Counted from the first letter of the stretch, positions 35,312-44,955 are shown. The stretch is 64,000 nt of DNA from Blastocatellia bacterium (GCA_035275065.1 DATENM010000054.1:124001-188000), one strand, 5' to 3'. Made by a program: numbers and translations. Notes: generated by a model not told the origin, from the letters alone.

Positions 35312-38277
35312 TGCAGGTCAGTGACTTCAAAGCCGAACCCAACCCGCGCGGCGGTCAGATAGACCTCTCGTGGACGACGCCTGCCGAAGCCGGCTTCAAG
35401 GGCGTGAAGGTGCTGCGGCGCGAATTCACCCTGCCCCTGCTCACCGACATCAACACAGACAAACAGATTCTCGACGATTCGACGACCCCGCGCGGGCAAG
35501 TCGGTCGCTTCTCTGACCGCCACCTCAAAGGCGAGACCGTCTATTACTACGCCATCGTCGCTTATGACAATCTGGCGAACCTCTCGCCGCCGGTCTTCGC
35601 TTCGGCCATGGCGACCACCGCCTACCAGACGGCGGCTGAGTTATACGACGACCTGCCGGAGCTTTATCGGCGCTACGACACGCTGCTGCCGCCCGCCACC
35701 GCTGCCCTCGATGCCGCAGACAAAGACAAGGGGCAGTTGCGCCGGCTGATCGAGATGTTCGGCTTGCAGTTCGATCTGCTGCGCAGCTTCGCGGGTGGCA
35801 TGCGAGATGCCTCAAGCGTCGAGCGCATCGACGGCGAGCTGCTGCCGCTGCTGGCGAAATGGATCGGCTGGCAGAGCGATTACACGTTGCCGCTCGACAA
35901 ACAGCGCAACGAGATCAAGTACGCGCCTTACTTTTATAAGACCACGGGCATCGCCGCCAATCTGCGCGCCACGCTCAACCGGCTGACGACCTGGGACGCG
36001 CAGGTCAAAGAGTTCGTTCACAACGTCTTTCTTTCTAACGCCGCCGAGCAACTGACGATTTACGAGCGCGAGCGCCGCGGCAATCGGTGGCAGCCGGCGA
36101 AACTGGTGTCGCTCGACGTGGCCTACGAGGGCAGGCCAGCCGTGTCGCGCGCCCGCGATGGGCGATCATGGCTTTTTTACCATGCGCGCCAGGCCGTTCC
36201 CCTCGCCCATGAGCCCGGAAAACCGGCGCCCACTGAAGACCGCTGGCACCTCTGGTACAAAATCAAGGATCAGGAAGAATGGCTGCCGTCACGGCGGCTG
36301 ACTTTCGGCGGCGGCGTGAACAAGTATCCGGCGGCGGTCGAAATCACCCCCGGTCACTTCCGTGTGTTCTGGGGCAGCGATGAAAAAGCCGGGTCGAGCG
36401 CCTTCCAGCAGTTGCGCCTGCAAGCCTTCGCCGCCGGTCGTCCGGCGCACCCGCCGCGCTTGCATGGGAGCAAGACCGGGCCATTCGCTTTTGCTGATGG
36501 CGACCAGCTGATCATCACCATCGACGATGGCGTGACGAGCATTACGAGAACCGTCACGTTTCATCAAGAGCATTTTCAAAACCTCGCCGCCGCCGCCGCC
36601 GCCGAAGTCGCGGCGCGGCTCGACGGAGAATTGCCGGGCGTCGCGGTGACGGTCGCCGATGACGGCACGATCACGATCACTGCCGCCGCCGCCGGCAGCG
36701 CCTCGACCTTAGCGGTCGGCGCTTCAAGCGTCGCAACGGCGCTGGGATTGTCGGGGACGGCGGCCGGCAGCGACGCGGCCAGCGCGGCGCTCACGGGCAC
36801 CGCCCAGGAGCCTTTCGCGCTCAAGGATGGCGACAGCCTGGTCATCACGGTTGATGGCGGCGCGACCCAGCTCATCACTTTCAGCCAGGGGGGGGCGGCC
36901 AGCTTCAATCTCAGCGCCGCGGAAGTTGCGGCGGCCATCAACGACATTCTGCCGGGCGTCGCCAGCGCCGTCAGTCAGCGGGTCAGGCTGACTTCGCCCA
37001 CCGCCGGCGAAGCCGCTTCGGTCGCCGTGCAGGTGCTCTCGCCGGCGATCAGAGAGGCCGGTCTGTCGGCCTTCGATGTCGTCAGGTCAACTGCCGCGCC
37101 GGCGCTCGGCTTCGGCACGCCGCTGCCGCCTGAGCTTCCACAAGCCGACGATACGGAGCCGGCGGCTTTCAAAGACAACGCCGGTAACCTCTGGCTGTTT
37201 TGGAGCTCGCGGCGCAACGGCGATTGGAAGATCTGGTACAACCGATTTGACGGCACAAGCTGGGGGGCTTCCAGACAACTGACGGCCGGGAGCCTGGCCG
37301 ACCGTGAGCCGGTCGTCGTCTTCGATCCTGCCGACCAGGACCCGGCGAAGGGCAAGATTTGGGTCTTCTGGAGCCGTAAGAAAAGCAACGGGCTTTGGAA
37401 CATTTTTTACCGCACGACGGCGAACGTCAACTTCAACACGCTCGCAGAGGCCGACTGGCTTGAGCAAGAGCTGACGCCCGTGCTCGCTGACCACGATAAG
37501 AAGGAGCCAGCGCCGCTCTTTCTCGGCACCGACGACATCGAATTGTTCTTCAGCTCGAATCAGGCTGACGGCTGGCAGGTCTGGTCGAACCGGCTGACGC
37601 CCAACCCGGCGGCTAACGACACGCGGATCACCACCGGCCAGTTTACGCAAAGGGCGCCGGCGGCGCTGCTGACGAAAAACAACGACCCGCTGCTCTTGTA
37701 TCGCAGCAACGAAAGCCGGACCTATGTCAGCCCGCTCTACCCCGCTGCCAAGACGATTGACGCGCGCTACGCCGGCTCGACGACCGTGGATACGCGCAAC
37801 GCCGCGAAGATCGGCCTGCGCGACGCGATTGAGGACGTGCAGCGCTACACCTACGACACGCGGAAGCTCGACGACGCCTGGTACGCCCGCGACACGGTCG
37901 GCGTTTACCTGATCCCCGACACCGTCGATCAGCAGCTCATCATTCGCAAGCAGAATATGATCGCCAGCGTCTTGAGAAACTTCCTGCCGATTCAGTTGCG
38001 CGTGGTGCTCATCATTCGCCAGGTCTTCCCCGAATCCGTTTACACCTATTCACAACCGGAGGCCAAGCCGCAGGGCCTCATCAGCGAGCAGATGGTCGAC
38101 ACGATCCTGGGCGAGGTTCTGGGAAACATCGACGACGCGTTTCGTGATCGCGTCAACTTCCGCTGGGTGCGCACCTGGGATGCGCAACATCCCAACCCCG
38201 GCTTGCCGGATTTGGGTGTGCTGCCGCCGGACTTCCCGTTCCGGCTCTTTTTGCGAGGTGTCGAAGAAGGAGAATAG
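35311..38277 (+). CDS. Tail protein I (gpI-like) fused to FN3, propeller and repeat modules
   Basis: A 988-residue multi-domain wedge protein from a GTG overlapping the gpJ stop by one base. Residues 1-95 look like a fibronectin type III domain. Residues about 110-240 are the gpI-like core (LPELYRRYDTLLPP; LRSFAGGMRDASSVERIDGELLPLLAKWIGW). From about 265 Trp-rich BNR/propeller blades begin (SWLFYHARQ; RWHLWYKIKD; FRVFWGS) and they resume at about 610-790 (NLWLFWSSRRNGDWKIWYN; KIWVFWSRKKSNGLWNIFY; LFFSSNQADGWQVWSN). Two copies of the DG-repeat module interrupt the propeller (about 390-493 and 501-603). Residues 800-988 form a C-terminal domain. Typical gpI is about 200 residues, so target-binding functions may be built into the baseplate. 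Confidence 0.87.
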   Translation: MQVSDFKAEPNPRGGQIDLSWTTPAEAGFKGVKVLRREFTLPLLTDINTDKQILDDSTTPRGQVGRFSDRHLKGETVYYYAIVAYDNLANLSPPVFASAMATTAYQTAAELYDDLPELYRRYDTLLPPATAALDAADKDKGQLRRLIEMFGLQFDLLRSFAGGMRDASSVERIDGELLPLLAKWIGWQSDYTLPLDKQRNEIKYAPYFYKTTGIAANLRATLNRLTTWDAQVKEFVHNVFLSNAAEQLTIYERERRGNRWQPAKLVSLDVAYEGRPAVSRARDGRSWLFYHARQAVPLAHEPGKPAPTEDRWHLWYKIKDQEEWLPSRRLTFGGGVNKYPAAVEITPGHFRVFWGSDEKAGSSAFQQLRLQAFAAGRPAHPPRLHGSKTGPFAFADGDQLIITIDDGVTSITRTVTFHQEHFQNLAAAAAAEVAARLDGELPGVAVTVADDGTITITAAAAGSASTLAVGASSVATALGLSGTAAGSDAASAALTGTAQEPFALKDGDSLVITVDGGATQLITFSQGGAASFNLSAAEVAAAINDILPGVASAVSQRVRLTSPTAGEAASVAVQVLSPAIREAGLSAFDVVRSTAAPALGFGTPLPPELPQADDTEPAAFKDNAGNLWLFWSSRRNGDWKIWYNRFDGTSWGASRQLTAGSLADREPVVVFDPADQDPAKGKIWVFWSRKKSNGLWNIFYRTTANVNFNTLAEADWLEQELTPVLADHDKKEPAPLFLGTDDIELFFSSNQADGWQVWSNRLTPNPAANDTRITTGQFTQRAPAALLTKNNDPLLLYRSNESRTYVSPLYPAAKTIDARYAGSTTVDTRNAAKIGLRDAIEDVQRYTYDTRKLDDAWYARDTVGVYLIPDTVDQQLIIRKQNMIASVLRNFLPIQLRVVLIIRQVFPESVYTYSQPEAKPQGLISEQMVDTILGEVLGNIDDAFRDRVNFRWVRTWDAQHPNPGLPDLGVLPPDFPFRLFLRGVEEGE

Positions 38278-38280
38278 TTT

Positions 38281-38808
38281 ATGGCTGAGCTGACCATCAA
38301 AGGAATCTACCGCGATACACTCATAGACGCCGGGGGGCGCTTGCTATCGGATTCGGGCTGGCGCTCGAACCTGATCGTGGTGCGCTGTCGCATGCTGATT
38401 GCCGGGTTCATGATGAACGAGAACAAGACGTTCGGCATTCAGCAGATGCAAGTCGGTAAAGGCAGCGCGGTATGGGACACGACGCCGCCGGTCGCCCCGC
38501 TGCCGATCACCGAAACCCTGGTTGACGGCAGCCCGTTCACACTCACCCTGGGGCCATCGCTGGTCTTGCAGTATCTCGACGAGAAGGACAACGTGCTCCC
38601 CAAAGGCCCGAGCACGCGCATCCAGATTGTCGCCACGCTCGGCCCCGGTCAGCCGCCCCCCGTGAGCGGCACGACTTACCCGCTGCGCGAATTCGGCCTG
38701 TTCGGCAAGCTGAACGACCAGCTTGCAATGATCGATTACATCCGCCACCCGGTGATCCAAAAAGACACTTCGGTGACCCTCGAACGCCGTGTGCGATTGA
38801 TCTTTTGA
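38281..38808 (+). CDS. Baseplate/fibre-associated protein, unknown family
   Basis: A 175-residue beta-rich protein (NKTFGIQQMQVGKGSAVWDTTPPVAP; TTYPLREFGLFG; DTSVTLERRVRLIF). The LREFGLFG segment resembles phage tail-collar proteins, but I cannot name the family. It has a good GAAGGAG site and is three bases downstream of the gpI-like gene. Its role as fibre base or adaptor is inferred from position. Confidence 0.6.
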   Translation: MAELTIKGIYRDTLIDAGGRLLSDSGWRSNLIVVRCRMLIAGFMMNENKTFGIQQMQVGKGSAVWDTTPPVAPLPITETLVDGSPFTLTLGPSLVLQYLDEKDNVLPKGPSTRIQIVATLGPGQPPPVSGTTYPLREFGLFGKLNDQLAMIDYIRHPVIQKDTSVTLERRVRLIF

Positions 38809-38820
38809 GAGGCGAAGGCT

Positions 38821-39864
38821 ATGGGCAATTATTCAAAAGACCCGCAAACCGTCTTACAAGAGGCGCTGATAAAGGGCTACAGCCGCGTGCTCTTTCAGCA
38901 GGGCAGCCCGGTGCTCGACCGCGAATTGAACCTGGCGAGCGACCTGGCAAGCCCGCAACGGCTGGCCGAGCATTACCTCGGCAATGGCGCGCCCGCCGAC
39001 AGCGCCAACGCCTTTCGCGTCAGCAACCTTGACGTGGCCAACAATAACTTCACCATCGAAGCCGGGCGCTGCTTGGTCGGCGGCGGCGAAGTCAGGCTCA
39101 CCGCCAACACCACCTTCAAAGCGCAACCGCACCCGCCCAATCCCGCCGTCCTGCCGGCGGGCGCGAGCAACGTCTACCTGCGAGTTTTCCGCAGCGAAGT
39201 CACTGGCGCGCAAGACAGCGACTTGCTCAACGGCGGCGACGTCAAAGCCGAGACCGCCATTCGCGAGAAGCTCGACTGGCAGGTGCTGGTCAGCGCCGCC
39301 GCCATCACGACATCTGACCATTTCCTCCTGGCGGTCATCGATACGGGCGCCAACAAAGTCACCGACCAGCGGTTGACCGGGCTGACCGTGGCTGCGATCC
39401 GCAATGAAATCAACCTGGCGCGTGGCAGTGCCGCCAGCCTCGACGCCCGGCTCGCCGCCAGTCTCGCAAGCGATGGCACGCTGAAAGCCGGCGCCGCCGG
39501 TAATCAACAGCTCGCCGACAAGGCCGTCACCCAGCAGAAAGTCGCTGACAATTCGATAGCGATTACGCAACTCAAGAAGTCGGCGATTTCCGCCCCCATC
39601 TTTTCCGTCGGCCCGCTGGCCGAGACCGACTTCATTTTAACCAACAGCATCCTCGGCAAACAGCATGGGCACCTCCTGCTCAGCGCCCTGGTGGTCGGCA
39701 CTTCGCAGGGGCCGAATGCGACGGCGAGCATTTCCTATAGCGCCTTCTACCAACAGGTGAACGTCGCCAACATCGTCTCCTCGCGGCGCGGCATCACGAT
39801 CAAGAATAAATCGAATCTGACCGTGAGCGTGGCGGTGCAGTTCTTCGAGCTGCTCGCCAGTTGA
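38821..39864 (+). CDS. Putative tail fibre, MGNYS-type N-terminus (short paralogue)
   Basis: A 347-residue protein. Its N-terminus (MGNYSKDP, then RVLFQQGSPVLDRELN) is shared with the 756-residue protein encoded at 40158. A beta-rich domain follows (about 55-190), then a helix-rich stalk (SLDARLAASL; LADKAVTQQKVADNSIAITQLKK) and a C-terminal beta domain. This head-stalk-tip order resembles trimeric fibres or receptor-binding proteins. Specificity is unknown. Confidence 0.65.
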   Translation: MGNYSKDPQTVLQEALIKGYSRVLFQQGSPVLDRELNLASDLASPQRLAEHYLGNGAPADSANAFRVSNLDVANNNFTIEAGRCLVGGGEVRLTANTTFKAQPHPPNPAVLPAGASNVYLRVFRSEVTGAQDSDLLNGGDVKAETAIREKLDWQVLVSAAAITTSDHFLLAVIDTGANKVTDQRLTGLTVAAIRNEINLARGSAASLDARLAASLASDGTLKAGAAGNQQLADKAVTQQKVADNSIAITQLKKSAISAPIFSVGPLAETDFILTNSILGKQHGHLLLSALVVGTSQGPNATASISYSAFYQQVNVANIVSSRRGITIKNKSNLTVSVAVQFFELLAS

Positions 39865-39874
39865 GGATCACATC

Positions 39875-40108
39875 ATGCGAATGCTCATTCACTTCGACAA
39901 GCAAGGCCAGATCATTTCCGTGGCGCAGGTCGAGAGTTTAGACGAAGGCTTGGAACACCCCTTCGTCCTGGATGCGAAGGGCGAAGGCGTGCTGGAGCTG
40001 GGGGCGGATAATCCCCTCGCCGACCTGCCCGGTCACGACATCTTTGATGGCTATGTCGTTGACATCAAGCGGAAGAAACTGGTCAAGAAGCCGCAGCGCG
40101 ACGCTTGA
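39875..40108 (+). CDS. Small protein between the two fibre genes
   Basis: A 77-residue protein (MLIHFDKQGQIISVAQVESLDEG, then LGADNPLADLPGHDIFDGYVVDIKRKKLVKK). It looks like a small beta-rich folded domain. I do not recognise it. Its position suggests a fibre chaperone or adaptor. An ATG at 39881 is an alternative start. Confidence 0.5.
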   Translation: MRMLIHFDKQGQIISVAQVESLDEGLEHPFVLDAKGEGVLELGADNPLADLPGHDIFDGYVVDIKRKKLVKKPQRDA

Positions 40109-40157
40109 TGAGAGGGAATGAAACCCACTCATTCAAGCGCGCTTGAGGGAGAGCGTT

Positions 40158-42428
40158 ATGGGCAATTACTCAAGAGATCCTAAAGTTCGGTTGGCTGATT
40201 CGAGGGCCAAACACTACGTCAGCGTTCGCCAGCAACAAGGGGTGCCCATCGTCGATGCGGACGTCAACGAGACGGAGGATTTGCGGCGGCTGGAATTTGA
40301 AGACTTGAACCGCGTCGTGACCGGCGACGGCGTGCCGCTCGGCAACGATGGCTTTCGCATCCTGGCCATCGAGGGCGGCGGCGTCGGTACCATCGTGCTG
40401 CGCTCGAAGAAGACTGCCGTCGGCCAATCGTCAGTGAAGATCAACCTCGCAAGCTCATCGGCGGCGGCGGCATTGGGGTTTACTGCCAGCAACGCGCTGG
40501 CGACCCGGTTCGGCTCGTCGCCGGCGCAGCTGACCGGCAACAAAGCGCAGCCTTTCCAACTGGCCAATGGCCAGACGCTGGTCGTCGAGGCAGATGGTCA
40601 ACCGTCGCAGACTGTGACCTTCACCGCGGCGGGCTTCGCCAACATGGCGGCGGCAACCGCCGCCGAAGTCGTCGCCGCCATCAATGCCGCCATCAGCAAC
40701 GTCGCCGCCTCGCCCGGCACCGGCAATGATTTCATCATCAGGGGCGGGGATGGCACGGCGGAGAATGCGGGCCGGATTCTCGTCGGCGGCCAGATGGTGC
40801 TCAACAACGCCGACCTCAAATATAGTGAACAGCCGCTGTTTAAAAACACCGAGCTGGCCTCGCGCTGGGGGGTCGGCGTGGTGCCGGCATTAGCCACGCC
40901 GTCGGCTACCGAGCCCTACACTGTGTTTCTCGACGTCTGGCATCGCGAGGTGGATAGCAATGAAGACCGCGAGCTGATAGACAATCGCATCGGCGTCGAG
41001 ACCGCCATCCGCGTGCGTCGCGAATGGGCCGTGCGGGTCGCCAAGACCGTAGACTTTCCCGGCCTCGTCGCGAACAGACCAGCGGGGCACGCTTTCTACG
41101 CGCTCGCCGTGCTGAGTCGCGTGACCAACGTCGCCAGCCTGGAGGCGCAGCGGATCAGCGACGAGCGCGACATCGACCTGGCGCTGCGCCGAGAAGTGAT
41201 CTTCCGGGCGCTGGACGGCGCGGTTCTCGTCAACTCGGCGCAGCTTCTGACCCGCTTCATCGAGACCCGCGACAGCGTCCGCGACTTCATTCAGTTCCTG
41301 ACGATCAAATTCGTGCAGCCCGGCCTGTCCTACCTGGCGGGCGAGGTCATCGGCATTCAATCGCTCAGCGCCATTGCGACGCTTGCCGATTACGGCACCG
41401 CCCTCATGAATACCAAGTCGCTCGACAGCAAAGGGGCGCTGGCGCTTTTCGGGCAGTTGCTGGAAGCCGAGAACCGCTTCGTCAGCGTTTGGGAAACGGC
41501 GGTTCTGCCGCTGGTGAAGGCTGGCGGCCAGGTCTATTCGTCGGCTTACAAAGACGTCATCGCCAGAATAAAGACTTTCCTGGTCGGGCCGGCGCCAATC
41601 GGCTTTATCTCGTTGACCAGCGCCTTGCAGCAAAAGAACCTGTTTGAAGCCGTCCGCACGCAGGGCCAAATCAACGCGTCATTCAGCAGCGAAATCAATC
41701 GGCCCATCGGCACGCTGCTGCTGACTTATCTCGGCTCGGCGACGCCGACAATTCTCAAGAATCAACCCTTTGACTTACGCTATAAAGTCACCGGCAGCGT
41801 GTCGCCGAGGGATGATCTTGATGTCGAAGTCTTCACCGTCCCGACCTGGCAAAGCACCGTCAAGAACTCGGATGGAACGATCCCCTTCACCGCGCAATTC
41901 GGGCCGGGCAATGATAGCCGCGAGCTGATCGTCACGCTCCTGCCGCCCAATCTGGATAACGCCGCCTCGCAAATCAATTTGCGCGTCAGCGCCAGGCACA
42001 ACAATAGCGGGCTGACGCACTCGTCGACGCCAAAAGCTCTGGCGGTCGGCAGTCCGCCGCCGCTTTCCGAGCAGGATTTTGCGATCAACGTGGCGACGGC
42101 GAACGTCAACCTGGTCGGCAATGCCTTCCAGGTGCCGATCAGCCTCGCCTCTGCCGACATCAAGTTCCGGGTCTTCAACAACACGAATGCCCCGGTGCCG
42201 GTGACGCTGGATTTCAACCCCAAGAACTCGCCGCCCTGGAACATCGTCAAGGATATTTTCCCTCTCGACGGCAGTATCGGGGCGCTCGGTCATCGCGATT
42301 GTCTTTTCCAGTTCGGGCCGCCGAACACGGTGGGGCAATCGTTGACCTTCACGTTTCTCGCCAAGCATGCGACAACCAGCCAGTTGTTAGGCCAGGTACA
42401 AATCACGCTGGTCACCGTCAGCGGATGA
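40158..42428 (+). CDS. Putative tail fibre, MGNYS-type N-terminus with inserted module
   Basis: A 756-residue protein from the ATG at 40158 with GAGGGAG upstream. The N-terminus (MGNYSRDP; VRQQQGVPIVDADVNETEDLRRLEFEDLNR) is paralogous to the 347-residue protein at 38821. Near residues 88-105 is the tail of a repeat module (VKINLASSSAAAALGF), and near 131-214 a full one (QPFQLANGQTLVVEADGQPSQTVTF; AATAAEVVAAINAA). The centre holds helical and beta segments, and residues about 535-756 look like two Ig-like beta-sandwich domains. The structure suggests a long fibre or collar protein of the particle. Confidence 0.65.
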   Translation: MGNYSRDPKVRLADSRAKHYVSVRQQQGVPIVDADVNETEDLRRLEFEDLNRVVTGDGVPLGNDGFRILAIEGGGVGTIVLRSKKTAVGQSSVKINLASSSAAAALGFTASNALATRFGSSPAQLTGNKAQPFQLANGQTLVVEADGQPSQTVTFTAAGFANMAAATAAEVVAAINAAISNVAASPGTGNDFIIRGGDGTAENAGRILVGGQMVLNNADLKYSEQPLFKNTELASRWGVGVVPALATPSATEPYTVFLDVWHREVDSNEDRELIDNRIGVETAIRVRREWAVRVAKTVDFPGLVANRPAGHAFYALAVLSRVTNVASLEAQRISDERDIDLALRREVIFRALDGAVLVNSAQLLTRFIETRDSVRDFIQFLTIKFVQPGLSYLAGEVIGIQSLSAIATLADYGTALMNTKSLDSKGALALFGQLLEAENRFVSVWETAVLPLVKAGGQVYSSAYKDVIARIKTFLVGPAPIGFISLTSALQQKNLFEAVRTQGQINASFSSEINRPIGTLLLTYLGSATPTILKNQPFDLRYKVTGSVSPRDDLDVEVFTVPTWQSTVKNSDGTIPFTAQFGPGNDSRELIVTLLPPNLDNAASQINLRVSARHNNSGLTHSSTPKALAVGSPPPLSEQDFAINVATANVNLVGNAFQVPISLASADIKFRVFNNTNAPVPVTLDFNPKNSPPWNIVKDIFPLDGSIGALGHRDCLFQFGPPNTVGQSLTFTFLAKHATTSQLLGQVQITLVTVSG

Positions 42429-42489
42429 CGCGCCGACAGCAAGCCATCTCATAGACGTAGAGATGCCCATCTCGAAAAGGAGAATCACC

Positions 42490-44955
42490 ATGTCCACCGC
42501 AAACCAAGGGTCACGAACCTTCGTCGGTCGCGCTCGTCTGCTCGCCTCCGCAGTCGCTCTGCTCCTGGTCATTTTCATGCTCGGCGAGCCGGCGCGCGCC
42601 CAGAGCAAAGTGTGCGTCAGGACGGTCCTCAACAACCTGGCGCTCAACGGCATCGTCGCCAACTCGACGGCTGGCGGCGGCGGCTGTGCGCCGGGGCCGG
42701 TCTGGCCAAATATTGCGCCAGTCGAATACCAGCCGGGCGGCGGCTCGCCAAACGCCTACCTTTATACGGCTTATAACCCCGGCACGCATCACCTGTTTAT
42801 CGGCGTTGATCTCAAGGGCGACACCGATCTCTCCGATCAAGATATTTTATTCGTGATTTTTGACGCCAACAATAACAAGGTCTTCGACGCGGGTGATTTC
42901 TTCATCAAGGTGACGGTGTGGAATAAGCCGCCCATTGCCACCGGCAACACCGGCGGAGAGCCGGGCGCGGCCTGCAACCGACCGACCGTCCAGGACCCTG
43001 TGTTGCCGGTCGAAGTCGGGCAATTCATGATGGGCAGCGGCTGGCAAATCGTCGGCGACTCTGCCGTCGCCGCCGCGGTGAAGACCAAGATGGCCTATGA
43101 TTACGAGACCGCGGTTGATGCCGAACATGACATCTGGAATGTCGAAATAGATATGCCGGTCGGGCAGGTGATTAACGGAACCACTTATTTCAATCTGCAA
43201 ACGGCGGCGCCTTTCTTCGGCATCGGCTCATACGTCTTTATGGACACGGGCCACCACGATGGCGTGGCGAACCCGCAGACCGGCACCGTCTTGAAGTGGC
43301 CGTCCAGCATGGTCGACCGCACCATCACTCAGCAAAACCTCTTCGGCATTCCGGCGACGACCGCCGATCAGTTGGGCGAAGCCAGCCTCACACAGACCTG
43401 CTTTGATGTGAACTGGTCGGCGGCCAACCCCTGGGTGATCAATGGGGCAGTCGCCGCTGAGCACGACAGTCGCATCAACCGGAACGGCGATAATATATTT
43501 CGCGTCACGCTCTATTATGCCGGCCCCGCCGGCGCCGTCGGCACTCTGCCGAACCCTGGCACCGTGCGGCTTGCATTGACGCCCTATCGCGCTTCGGGAG
43601 CTGGCACGGCCTGGTCGAAGACGCAAGCAGTTAACCTCTCGGACTACAATAAGACATATACCTTCGAGTTCCACTTTGATTTTAGTAGTCCCGATCCCAG
43701 CTTCGGCAGCGCCGCCAATGTCAACTTCGTCTGCGCTTCGACGACGCTCGAAGGCTTCGCACATGACGACGACAAGACGAACGATCTCTTGTACGTTAAC
43801 CATAACAACTTCACGACCTCGGACTATGCCAGTGACTTCTTCGTTTTTGGCGACGCCGTGCCGAACCTGAAACCCGGCGAGAGCACCACCGTGCTGTTGC
43901 GCCTGGAGTCTGCCAATGATCCGGCTGGCGACACCAAACCGACTGCCGCCAATCGCACGTCGCCGACCGTCATCGCCATGCTCGGCAGCGCCGCGGCGCG
44001 CAGGATTGCGCTTGGCCTGTTCGCCTTCACCCTGATCGGGCTGACGCTATTGCCCAAACTGCGGGCGAAGCCGAGGCTGAAGCGATTCGCCGGCGCGCTC
44101 ACCCTGCTGTTGATATTGCCGGTCGCTTTTAGCGTCGCCTGTAACGCATGTAAGAGGAAACCGCCGCCGCCGCCGCCAATCGGCACCAGCCGGTGGCAGA
44201 TCAAGAACGCCGACGATCTCGGCATTAAACCTGTAGAAGGCGAGCCCGGCCTGTATGAAATGCCTATCCGTTACGGCGAGGCCAAGCGCGTCCAGCTAGA
44301 TTTTCAGGGCGTGCAACTGCCTTACACAACCGAGCAGCACAGCTTCAATCCGGTAGGGCCGAGCGGCGCAAACAACATCCTGCCGGTGGCGGTCAAGCCG
44401 GGCCAGGTCGTCTCGGTGCTGGCATTCGGCGCGGTTGATCTGGACGGGCCTGACGGGCCGCTTGCGCCCACTTCGGCCACCGGCATGATCGTGCCCGCAA
44501 CCGCGACCCCGGCACAGTCGCCTTATGTGCTGCGCGCGGGATATTACTCGCCCAACGAATACGCCGGCGCGTTGATCGGCTCGTTTGATAACTTTGAAAC
44601 GAGCTTCGTGGTTGGCCGCGCGGCGTCAATCCGGGTGCCCGACAATGCCAGCACGTTGAGCCTGTCGGTGAATGGCCGGCGCGGCGAGTTCGCCAGGATG
44701 AGCGGCGCCTTGGACATTTACACGATCTTCACGACGGCGCCTAGCAACCCGACGCACACGGCCATTCAGGGCGACGCGACGTTTCACATCCCACCGCACT
44801 ATGAGCTTTGGGATGTGCTGACGTCGCTGAACGTCTACACCTATTACGTGACGACCGACACCGATGGCAATGGCCGCGTGCGCAGCCAGACGAGAAATAT
44901 CTGGGGTTCTGCGCACATGACGATCTTTGATTCGCATGTCGGCGGAACGCGCTAA
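42490..44955 (+). CDS. Exported, membrane-anchored protein in the eCIS operon, unknown function
   Basis: An 821-residue protein from the ATG at 42490 (AAAGGAG upstream). A Sec signal peptide spans residues 15-38, with likely cleavage in GEPARAQ. Residues about 40-500 are a beta-rich extracytoplasmic domain with many Asn/Asp turns (GVDLKGDTDLSDQDILFVIFDANNNKVFD). Two hydrophobic helices lie near 503-522 and 532-552, the second ending in VACNAC, followed by KRKPPPPPP and a 265-residue beta domain with FEFHFD-like strands in its N-terminal neighbour. Its export signal is unusual among particle components, which are cytoplasmic. Possible roles are a membrane anchor, receptor, or a host-surface protein co-expressed with the particle. 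Confidence 0.65.
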   Translation: MSTANQGSRTFVGRARLLASAVALLLVIFMLGEPARAQSKVCVRTVLNNLALNGIVANSTAGGGGCAPGPVWPNIAPVEYQPGGGSPNAYLYTAYNPGTHHLFIGVDLKGDTDLSDQDILFVIFDANNNKVFDAGDFFIKVTVWNKPPIATGNTGGEPGAACNRPTVQDPVLPVEVGQFMMGSGWQIVGDSAVAAAVKTKMAYDYETAVDAEHDIWNVEIDMPVGQVINGTTYFNLQTAAPFFGIGSYVFMDTGHHDGVANPQTGTVLKWPSSMVDRTITQQNLFGIPATTADQLGEASLTQTCFDVNWSAANPWVINGAVAAEHDSRINRNGDNIFRVTLYYAGPAGAVGTLPNPGTVRLALTPYRASGAGTAWSKTQAVNLSDYNKTYTFEFHFDFSSPDPSFGSAANVNFVCASTTLEGFAHDDDKTNDLLYVNHNNFTTSDYASDFFVFGDAVPNLKPGESTTVLLRLESANDPAGDTKPTAANRTSPTVIAMLGSAAARRIALGLFAFTLIGLTLLPKLRAKPRLKRFAGALTLLLILPVAFSVACNACKRKPPPPPPIGTSRWQIKNADDLGIKPVEGEPGLYEMPIRYGEAKRVQLDFQGVQLPYTTEQHSFNPVGPSGANNILPVAVKPGQVVSVLAFGAVDLDGPDGPLAPTSATGMIVPATATPAQSPYVLRAGYYSPNEYAGALIGSFDNFETSFVVGRAASIRVPDNASTLSLSVNGRRGEFARMSGALDIYTIFTTAPSNPTHTAIQGDATFHIPPHYELWDVLTSLNVYTYYVTTDTDGNGRVRSQTRNIWGSAHMTIFDSHVGGTR

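Noticed and set aside
27015..42428. Type VI secretion system
   Set aside because: No TssJ/L/M membrane-complex genes, no ClpV-type ATPase and no Hcp/VgrG pair in the T6SS order were seen; the ATPase is eCIS-like.
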